Shown piece after piece: positions 55,607 to 64,000 of a DNA stretch of 64,000 nt. The notes under the pieces were generated by a model. It did no database searches, was not told the origin of the DNA, and saw nothing but the letters and a program-made list of their open reading frames with translations. Origin of the DNA: Hysterangium stoloniferum (Eukaryota; Basidiomycota; Agaricomycetes; Hysterangiales; Hysterangiaceae); assembly GCA_015178975.1 (NCBI GenBank), contig WHVD01000090.1, positions 124,001-188,000 of the forward strand, in the 5' to 3' direction. The first letter of the stretch is position 1; each line of letters begins with the position of its first letter. Both the position numbers and the translations under genes were made by a program.

Positions 55607-57291
55607 ATGTCTGCGCAGTATTCACAAGACCTTACCTCCGCCGAATCACAGATACCGTTCGTCTCAGGTATTAAATCAGAGTTTACACTTATTCTAAACT
55701 GAGGCACACAAAAGAGGCAGAAGGAACAACCAACCGTCAATCATCGCCCACTTATATTCCATCAAGCCCAGAATCCAGTGCCGATAATAGCTTAGAAAGC
55801 GAGGACGAAAACCCGTATAGCAAGTATGTTGAATCCGATTCAACCATATGGTCATTATACCTGAAGGAAACGGGAGAAGAGGACAAAGAGCTTGTCACCT
55901 CATTGCAAGTCGGTGTCGACGAGCTTCTCATATTTGTATATTCAATACGTTTTCCTTTATGGATATTTAATTAATTCACAGTTTTTCAGGCCGGTTTGTT
56001 TGGAGGGATTCTTACCGCGTTCCTGATCGAAAGTAGGAAGGATTTGCAGGTAGATCCTCTTCGGGAAATCCTTCAGGCGCTTCAAAATCCCCTCGTTGTA
56101 ACTACCTCTCAGCCTTTTCAAGTCTCCAAATCATCCCTTGTTGTCAACTATTTGTGGTTCACTAGTCTCGGTCTGACTCTCTTCAGCGCGCTTTGTGCTG
56201 TACTTGCAAAAGAATGGCTGGCGAAGTATATTCCTGTATCCCCCGGAAGTCGCTCAAGTGATGCACGCCAACGTCACCTTCGTGCTAGGAGAGCACGGCA
56301 ATGGCGTCTCGAGTCAGTTGTTACTGGAATCCCGCTTTTGATTCAACTGGCTCTCTTTCTTTTCTGTGCAGGTCTCGTCTTATTCACATGGAATAACAGC
56401 GTAGCTTTGGGTGTTCTTATGCTTATTTTGACCATATTGGCAATCGTGTTATATATACTTGGCACCGTTTTTCCCTTATTTTCCCCCGCTTGTCCCTTTC
56501 AGACAACAATGTCAAGGTTTTTCCCAGTTGTCTCTGCAAGCGCAAAGCATGAAACATCTACATCAGGCTACTGTGGTTTTTTTTTACCAACAAGGACGTA
56601 TACATTCAGTATTTCTGAATGGCTACACCGCCTTTCTCGGTTCTTGGTCGAAATGCATCGCAAACCTCAACGGGCCGAACTTGAAGCTGATATCCTGGCA
56701 TGGGTAATTGAAAAATCCACATCGAAGGAGGGGATTCACGAGGCACTTAGGGCGGTAGCAGGTGCTAAACAATCTGAACAGTTGCGGATTGCCTTGTGCC
56801 AACGGGCTGTCACGGAGAAATTGTGCAAAACTTTGGAGAACTGCTTTGACACCGCGGGCGTCGTCACTGTCCGTGATGCAGCACTTGCGGAAGTTTCTCT
56901 CCTTGCAATGTCACGATTCCTATCGCCGCCAACAGACAAACTCAAGGACAAAGAGTACCTTACGCCCTTCAAAACACTCCTAGATAATGGGAGACCATTA
57001 CATCGGTTGGACAATTTAGATCCTTGTGTAAAGACGTTGGGGTGGGCGGTTCATATTGGGATTTGGGTAAATATGGATGTCGACAACCCAGAGGTGCCAA
57101 CAGGCCCACACATTGAAACGGTGGCCAATATGGGTGCAGCACCATACGAACGAAGGACATTGATGATGGCGGTTATGGATGGAGCATTGTCAGAAAAGAA
57201 GGGCTTACGTACAACATGCGAAGGGTTAATGGTGGCATATTCGCATCTTAGTAGGGACTTTTTCCATGGCTTCGGGAAAGAAACTGATTGA
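55607..57291 (+). CDS. DUF6535-domain membrane protein (N-terminal part of the HEAT gene)
   Basis: The ATG at 55607 gives MSAQYSQDLTSAES. Intron 1 is 55668-55714 (47 nt) and intron 2 is 55936-55989 (54 nt); both keep frame. Exon 2 encodes an acidic tail and WSLYLKETGEEDKEL. Exon 3 opens with AGLFGGILTAFLIES, the DUF6535 signature and first membrane helix. Further helices follow at YLWFTSLGLTLFSALCAV, IQLALFLFCAGLVLF and VLMLILTILAIVLYILG. The later part is soluble and helical. The frame ends at TGA 57289-57291, directly followed by TAA. Reading past both, the same frame continues sensibly to the splice site at 57341, so the gene was probably once joined to the HEAT exons. Function unknown; I infer a membrane anchor for the HEAT array. 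Confidence 0.82.
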
Positions 57292-60017
57292 TAAGCAGCG
57301 GATTGCCGGAGAATGCTCAAAGAAAAAGGTTTCATACCTGGTAAACTATGGAGTTGTCATAAGTTAAAACACACCTACCTAATGTATTATCATAACAGGG
57401 AAACAAAGAGAGTGGATGAAGAAAGTGATTGAAAAAGCAGATGATCCTGATGAGCGATTACTTTTGGAATGTGGTGAGAAGATGCCAAGTGGAAAAGGGA
57501 TGCGATATAATATTCACCGATGTTCAGCTAGATTCCCAACTGGCATCGTTGGTGCTATTCCCAACATTGCTGCACTGTTGAAGGACTCTGACAACTTCAT
57601 TGGATCAAGTGGAGTATCGGTCCTGGCGAAGTTTTCAGAGCAGGGTACGGTGTGATAATGAGATCGGAATCCACCTGACATTTGACCACAGCCGAATTTC
57701 GAGCCGCCATTGCGCCTACCATTCCCGACATTATTGCACTGTTGAAGAAGTCCGACCATTCCGTTCGATCAAGCACAGTATCGGCCCTGGCGAAGTTTTC
57801 AGAGCAAGGTGTGGTGTATGATAATGGGATGAGAATCTAGCTGATATTTTCCCGCAGCCGAATTTCGAGCGGACATGGCGCTTGCCATTTCCGACATTGT
57901 TGCACTCTTGAAAGACTCCGACGGTTCCTTTCGACCAAGGACCATGTTTGAACGGTGGAAGGAACACAGCAAACATTATTTTAGATCAAGAACAGTATCG
58001 GCCCTGGCAAAGTTTTCAGAGCAAGGTGCGGTGTGTGATAATGGGATGGGAATCCGGCTGACATTTGACCACAGTCGAATTTCGAGCCGCCATTGCGCCT
58101 GCCATTCCCCACGTTATTGCACTCTTGAAGGACTCCGACGATTCCATTCGATCAAGCACAGTATCGGCCCTGGCAAAGTTTTCAGAACAAGGTGCGGTGT
58201 ATGATAATGGGATGGGAATCCAGCTGATGTTTGACCACAGCCGAGTTTGGAGCGGCCATTGCGGATGTCATCCCTGATATTGTTGCACTGTTGAAGGACT
58301 CTAGCTATTATGTTCTATTACGTGCAGTATCGGCTCTGGCGAAAGTTTCAGAGCAAGGTGCGTTGTGTGATGATGGGATGGGAATCCAGCTGACATTTGA
58401 CCACAGCCGAACTTCGAGCCGCCATTGCGGGTGTTATTTCCGATATTGTTGCACTGTTGAAGGACTCTGATTATTCCGTTCGATCAAAGACTGTTTTGGC
58501 CATGGCGATGGTTTTAGAGCAAGGTGCGGTGTGTTATAATGGGATGGGAATCCAGTTGACATTTGACCACAGCTGAATTTCGAGCGGCCATTGCCCCTGC
58601 GATTCCCGATATTGTTGCACTGTTGAAGGATTCTCACACGCCTTTTAGTTCAGGGGCAGTATCAGCCCTGATGGAGGTTTCAGAGCAAAGTACGGTGTGA
58701 GATAGTGAGATGGGAATCGGGCTGACATTTGAACACAGCCGAATTTCGAGCCGCCATTGCCCCTACCATTCCCGATATTATTGCACTGTTGAAGGATTCT
58801 GAGAAATTCGTTAGATCAGGGGCAGTATCAGTCCTGGGGAAGTTTTCAGAGCAAGGTGTGGTGTATGATAATGGGATGGGGATCCAGCTGACATTTGTCC
58901 ATAGCCGAATTTCGACCCACCATTGCACATGCCATTCCTCGCATTGTTGCACTGTTAAAAGATTCTGACGAGTTCGTTCGATCAAGCACAGTATCGGCCC
59001 TGGCCATTGTTTCAAAGGAAGGTGCAGTGTGTTGGAATGGGATGTGAATCCAGCTGACATTTGACCACAGCCGAATTTCGAGCCGCCATTACCCCTGCTA
59101 TTCCCGATATTGTTGCACTGTTGAAGGATTCTCACACGCCTTTTAGATCAGTGGTAGTATCAGCCCTGATGGAGGTTTCAGAGCAAAGTACGGTGTGAGA
59201 TAGTGAGATGGGAATCGGGCTGACATTTGAACACAGCCGAATTTCGAGCCGCCATTGCCCCTGCCATTCCCGATATTGTTGCACTGTTGAAGGATTCTGA
59301 CAAATTCGTTAGATCAGTGGCATTATCGGCCCTGGTGAAGTTTTCAAAGCAAGGTGTGGTGTATGATAATGGGATGGAAATCCAGCTGACATTTGACCAC
59401 AGCCGAATTTCGACCCACCATTGCGGATGCCATTCCTGGCATTGTTGCACTGTTAAAAGATTCTGACGAGTTCTTTATATCAGAGGCAGTATCGGCCCTG
59501 GCGAAGTTTTCAAAGCAAGGTGTGGTGTATGATAATGGGATGGGAATCCAGCTGACATTTGACCACAGCCGAATTTCGACCCACCATTGCGGATGCCATT
59601 CCTGGCATTGTTGCACTGTTAAAAGATTCTGGCGAGTTATTTAGATCAGAGGCAGTATCGGCCCTGGCGAAATTTTCAGAGCAAGGTGTCATGTGTGATA
59701 ACAGGATGAGAATCCAGCTAACATTTGACCACAGAAAAATTTCGAGCCGCCATTGCCCCTGCCATTCCCGATATTGTTTCACTGTTGGAGGATTCTGACG
59801 AGGTCGTTAGATCACAGGCAGTATGGGCCCTGGGGAAGTTTTCAGAGCAAGGTGCGGTGTATGATTATGGGATGGGAATCCAGCTGACATTTGATCACAG
59901 CCGAATTTCGACCCACCATTGCGGATGCCATTCCTGGCATTGTTGCACTGTTAAAAGATTCTAACGAGGTCGTTAGATCAAGCACCGGATCGGCCCTGGC
60001 AGAGGTTTCAAAACAAG

Positions 60018-60557
60018 GTGATCCAATAAATCTTGTTGAAAAATTTGTCTCAAGTCTCCATAGGGGAGTTTCTCCCTCTCGTTAGGGTTAGAATACGCGC
60101 GGCTATAGGTTTCTCTGACCAAACGCGACCACCCCTGCGTGAGTCATCTTGAAACCCACTTCGAAGGCTGCACATCCCCTCTTTTTCCCCATCTCATTCT
60201 GATCCATATCGCGGTAATCTAGGAAATACGCAAAATATACCACACTTCTCTGGATTGTCAACCCGTCCTCTGTCGTCAACTGTAGATCTCTTCCATAGTA
60301 CCGATAATATTTCGCGTCGTGAAGACATCAAGATCATTCAATGCCTAACAATGACATGTACGTGAAGAGAGGTCATATATTGTTCATTCGCTGATTTCTT
60401 CACCACTTTCAAGCTCGGAATTTTGACCTTCCCTTATCCAGGTTAGACCTCACAGTGCAAAAAGGAAAGTTAGCTCTAGGAAAGCTGGTTACTGCTCTAC
60501 ATATGTTTAGTCCGTGCAACAATTCCTTATAAATTGCCGTGATTCATGGACTTGCAG
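60018..60557. other. 540-bp interruption of the HEAT array
   Basis: After unit 15 the usual intron is replaced. The frame would read GDPINLVEKFVSSLHRG and stop at 60083-60085. The array resumes at 60558 after TTCATGGACTTGCAG. It may be an old insertion, a long intron (GTGATCC to TTGCAG), or a gene end and a new gene start. No transposon signature was found. Confidence 0.5.
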
Positions 60558-60674
60558 ACGAATTTGAATCCGCCATTACCCGTGCTATTCCGGACATTCT
60601 TGAACTGTTGAAGGACTCTGACAATTCTGTTCGATCAAGCACAGTATCGGCCTTGGCCAAGGTTTCAGAGCAAG

Positions 60675-60723
60675 GTGTCATGTGTGATAACAGGATGAGA
60701 ATCCAGCTAACATTTGACCACAA
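60675..60723 (+). other. Ex-intron retained in frame (lost splice acceptor)
   Basis: Here the intron end reads GACCACAAATTTCGAG instead of GACCACAGCCGAATTTC, a 4-bp loss removing the AG. The unit becomes 162 bp, a multiple of three, so the former intron reads through as GVMCDNRMRIQLTFDHK into the next HEAT unit. Confidence 0.75.
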
Positions 60724-61879
60724 ATTTCGAGCCGCCATTGCGCCTGCCATTCCCGACATTATTGCATTGTTGAAGGTCTCCGACCTTTCCGTTCAATCAG
60801 AGACACTATCGGCCCTGGCGAAGTTTTCGGAGCAAGGTGCGGTGTATGATAATGGGATGGGAATCCAGCTGACATTTGACCACAGCCGAATTTCGACCCA
60901 CCATTGCGGATGCCATTCCTGGCATTGTTGCACTGTTAAAACATTCTGACGATTCCATTCGATCAACGGGAGCGTCGGCCCTGGCGATGCTTTCAGACCA
61001 AGGTGCGGTATGTGATAATGAGGTGGGAATCTAGCTGACATTTGACCACAGCCGAATTTCGAGCCACCATTGCGCCTGCCATTCCCGACATTATTGCACT
61101 GTTGAAGGATTCTGACTGGTTCGTTAGATTAAGCGCAATATCGGCCCTGGGGAAGGTTTCAGAGCAAAGTGCGGTGCGTGATAATGGGATGGGAATCCAG
61201 CTGACATTTGACGACAGCTGAATTTCGAGCGGCCATTGCGCCTTCCATTCCCGACATTATTGCACTGTTGAAGGAGTCTGGCTATTTTGTTGGATCAGAG
61301 GTAGTATCGGCCCTGGCGAAGTTTTCAGAGCAAGGCGCGGTGTATAATAATGGGATGGGAATCCAGCTGATATTTGACCACAGCCGAATTTCGACCCACC
61401 ATTGCGGATGCCATTCCTGGCATTGTTGCACTGTTAAAAGATTCTGACGGTTCCATTCGATCAACGGGAGCATCGGCCCTGGCGATGATTTCAGACCAAG
61501 GTGCGGTGTGTGATAATGGGAAGGGAATCTAGCTGACATTTGACCACAGCTGAATTTCGAGCCGCCACTACGCCTGCCATTCGCGACATTATTGCACTGT
61601 TGAAGGACTCCGACTATTCCGTTCAATCAAGGGCAGTATCGGCCCTGGTGAAGTTTTCAGAGCCAGGCGCGGTGTATGATAATGGGATGGGAATCCAGCT
61701 GACATTTGACCACAGCCGAATTTCGACCCACCATTGCGGATGCCATTCCTGGCATTGTTGCACTGTTAAAACATTCTGACGGTTTCATTCGATCAACGGG
61801 AGCATCGGCCCTGGTGATGTTTTCGGACCAAGGTGCGGTGTGATAATGGGAAGGGAATCTAGCTAACATTTGACCACAG

Positions 61880-64000
61880 CTGAATTTCGAGCCGCCATTA
61901 CGCCTGCCATTCGCGACATTATTGCACTGTTGAAGGACTCCGACCATTCCGTTCAATCAAGCGCAGTGTCGGCCCTGGCGAAGTTTTCAGAACAAGGTGC
62001 GGTGTATGATAATGGGATGGGAATCCACCTGATATTTGACCACAGCTGAATTTCGACCTGCCGTTGCGGGTGTCGTTCCCGACATTGTTGCGCTGTTGAA
62101 GGACTCTTCCCATCTCACTCGATCAATCACAGTATCGGCCCTGGCGAAGTTTTCAGAGCAAGGTGCGGTGGGGGATAATGGGATCAGAATCGAGCTGACA
62201 TTTTACCACAGCCGAATTTCGAGCCGCCATTGCCCCTGCCATTCCCGACATTGTTGCACTGTTAAAGGACCCTGACGAGGTCGTTCGATCAAGTGCAGTA
62301 TCGGAACTGGCGAAGGTTTCAGAGCAAGGTGCGGTGTGTGATAATGGGATCGGAATCCGGCTGACATTGGACCGCAGCGGAATTTCGACCCGCCATTGCC
62401 CGTCTCATTCCCGACATTGTTGCCCTGTTGGAAGACGCATATTTTAAAACTCGAACATATGTTCTGGACCTGCTCGTTCAGCTAGCAGCCCATGGTGTGT
62501 GCATTGACACGCAAGTCAACATCTCCTCAATGTTTTCAAAGATTCCCTTCGCGAAGCTATTATTGGTTGTAAATTAGAACGTCACTGTATATCCCTTGTG
62601 AATAACGACGACGACGAAGTCGTTTCAAATGTTGGAAAATTGTTTGTAGCTTTTGCTCAATATGGTAAGCTTTAATTCTTTCCACCTGTGACTCCTTTTA
62701 CCGTCTTGCAGGTTACTTTACCGACATTAAGCTGCACATAGTCATTTCTGCATTGTGTCACCTATATTTACCTGAGCCACCTCTGCAACATCGTGGTACG
62801 CTGATTGAAATCCTCTTGAAATCTAGTAAGTGTTTACCTCATCGAGTTGTGATGAATACCGATCTTGGTAGCTTGTACAAGCCATGCCATTCTTGAAGTT
62901 GCTCATATTATATCCTTCATTATACATTTCATGGAGGATATTTCTGCTGAGCGCATTCGGGCTTTCATCGTGCAAATGGATAGACACGGACTATTAACAA
63001 CATTGTAGTCTCACATAGTTTGTGAGTGGTAGAATGGTGACAACTCCAGTCCACCGTTATATATGGTTTACGCCCGATCCACATGTATTCGCTACATTGT
63101 CCCATTTGTTCCCTCATATATTTCTCGTGTCCCTTCCGAGTTTTTGGAAATATCACGAATATCCAATGCACAGACCTACGTTTACTGTTGATCTGACAGT
63201 CACCGCAAAACCTATGCCTGTGACCAAATATAACTTTTAATATGAATGAATAGCGAAGGAACTACGACAGGGTGACTTACCTCAGTCGATACGAACACTG
63301 GAATCGACTGAGGTATTGAGTATTTAGGAAATTGGGAACAATGGGTACTACGACGACGAAAGCAATGTTAGGAACAAAGAAGAGGAATTAATGCCTAAGA
63401 CATGATCGAAAGTACATGTCATTCTAAAATCACACGTGGTTTTCCACCAGAGGAAACGAGCTGTATATCTAACTACACAGTGTTATACGTACTCAAATCC
63501 CTAGCAGGAAATGCGAGCTTCGAATTCAGAGCCTGTTGACTGTTCATGGCTATCGGACGACTCGGCACATGCTGTGTATCACTCTGGGCGTTGGTTATCA
63601 CATGGAAATGTACAATTAGGTCGACGCCTACCTGTAGCTAGCTATTTTACCCTGGCTAATTATCATACCGCTGTACACCGAATATCGTCGATTAGGGATA
63701 TCCTGAGGAAGAAAGGGGAGTCATGCCTTGGTTTTTGGCATGTTCAGATGCCGCAGACAGGTTGGCCTTAATCGACATCACTCGATCAATACCAGACAGG
63801 ACAATGTAATATCTTTAAGCGGCGGAACGGATGACTACAGTACGATAGATGCACTGCTACGATGGTCGAATAGCTACCCGAGAGATCAATAAACTTAGGT
63901 GGATACATTAGTGAGCAACTGTGCCATCAAGGGTCGGAGGAGCCAATTACGGGAAAGAGTGATCAAGGAGTGACGTCAATATGGTAAGCTGGCCAGGGAA
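61880..64000 (+). repeat. Segmental duplication, copy B (partner 41335-44574)
   Basis: It contains the last four HEAT units, C-terminal exons, hairpin and 3' flank. The similarity reaches the window edge, so the true right end is unknown. Confidence 0.88.
63009..64000. other. 3' flank of the HEAT gene
   Basis: No gene. It holds the hairpin TACCTCAGTCGAT/ATCGACTGAGGTA (63278-63315) and the empty sites GGCAC (63564-63568) and GCTGT (63670-63674) corresponding to the two solo LTRs in copy A. Confidence 0.6.

Larger units (their letters stand above)
57645..62377 (+). repeat. 166-bp exon-intron cassette array
   Basis: The unit is a 117-nt phase-1 exon plus a 49-nt intron (GTGCGGTGTATGATAATGGG ... 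CATTTGACCACAG). Example exons are 58075-58191, 58241-58357, 58407-58523, 58573-58689 and 58739-58855. Introns of 47 nt occur at 57645 and 61833. Two sub-types are visible, RAAIAPAIPDI and RPTIADAIPGI, which pair as dimers in 60724-61832. The introns are as alike as the exons, so the DNA cassette is what amplifies. Confidence 0.93.
57295..63008 (+). pseudogene. HEAT-repeat array and C-terminal exons (copy B)
   Basis: After the double stop the frame gives CRRMLKEKGFIP, intron 57341-57398, then an exon (57399-57644) with WMKKVIEKADDPDERLLLE and the first HEAT unit. Twenty-six more units follow (57692-60017 and 60558-62494), nearly all 39 residues of pattern EFRAAIAPAIPDIVALLKDSD, then VRS.AVSALAKFSEQ. 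Unit 3 has 17 extra residues. The end is encoded by exons 62542-62664, 62712-62825 and 62872-63008 (TAG 63006-63008) with 46-47-nt introns. HEAT arrays form curved binding surfaces. Defects are the double stop upstream, a 540-bp interruption at 60018-60557, and one lost splice acceptor. Confidence 0.82.

Noticed and set aside
57645..62377. Non-coding satellite DNA or a CRISPR-like array
   Set aside because: Period and variation follow codons in the 117-nt part, intron boundaries are canonical, and exon phase is constant. CRISPR arrays do not occur in such genomes.

Overview
The window looks like a transposon-saturated stretch of an Agaricomycete (mushroom-forming basidiomycete) nuclear genome. 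The evidence is genes of families that are, to my knowledge, typical of these fungi (DUF6533-like and DUF6535-like membrane proteins), very short GT-AG introns (about 46-58 nt), and layered Ty1/copia, Ty3/gypsy, tyrosine-recombinase and Tc1/mariner elements. No bacterial features, rRNA genes, CRISPR arrays or convincing standard tRNA genes were seen. Species cannot be named from the sequence.

Layout. 1-3459: reverse-strand Ty3/gypsy element running off the left edge, with a foreign solo LTR inside its gag. 5068-9935: complete Copia-1 (reverse) with 5-bp target duplications. 10017-11623: Tc1/mariner element. 12130-13480: copia RNase H remnant and solo LTRs. 13500-16925: GC-richer debris of unrecognised genes, including two diverged inverted copies of one block and a UBA-like fragment. 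16926-21790: Copia-2 (reverse). 21841-22680: CACTA-like MITEs, one carrying a 408-bp TRIM whose LTRs contain a tRNA-like cloverleaf. 23421-25241: DUF6533-family gene. 27156-38404: Copia-3, split by a 6.3-kb insertion that itself holds a Ngaro-like tyrosine-recombinase retrotransposon with split direct repeats. 38935-41334: gypsy remnants. 41335-44574: a truncated HEAT-exon array and its 3' flank. 44892-47826: two reverse-strand cellular-type genes. 47930-52570: degraded copia, a coiled-coil/Cys-cluster gene and gypsy integrase. 53444-55222: a hairpin mariner-type MITE with a second TRIM nested in it. 55607-63008: a DUF6535 membrane gene continuing into 27 HEAT repeats.

The most striking feature is that HEAT array. 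From the second repeat on, each repeat is its own 117-nt phase-1 exon followed by a near-identical 49-nt intron, so the gene has grown by tandem amplification of a 166-bp exon-plus-intron cassette. The 3' end of this locus is duplicated at 41335-44574. The two copies differ by one cassette, and two solo LTRs in one copy have clean empty sites in the other.

Many element reading frames carry TGA or TAA where the alignment context suggests CGA or CAA, and the DUF6535 gene has two such codons side by side. This points to C-to-T mutational decay of repeats. All ancestral residues here are inferred from family knowledge and not from a computed alignment.
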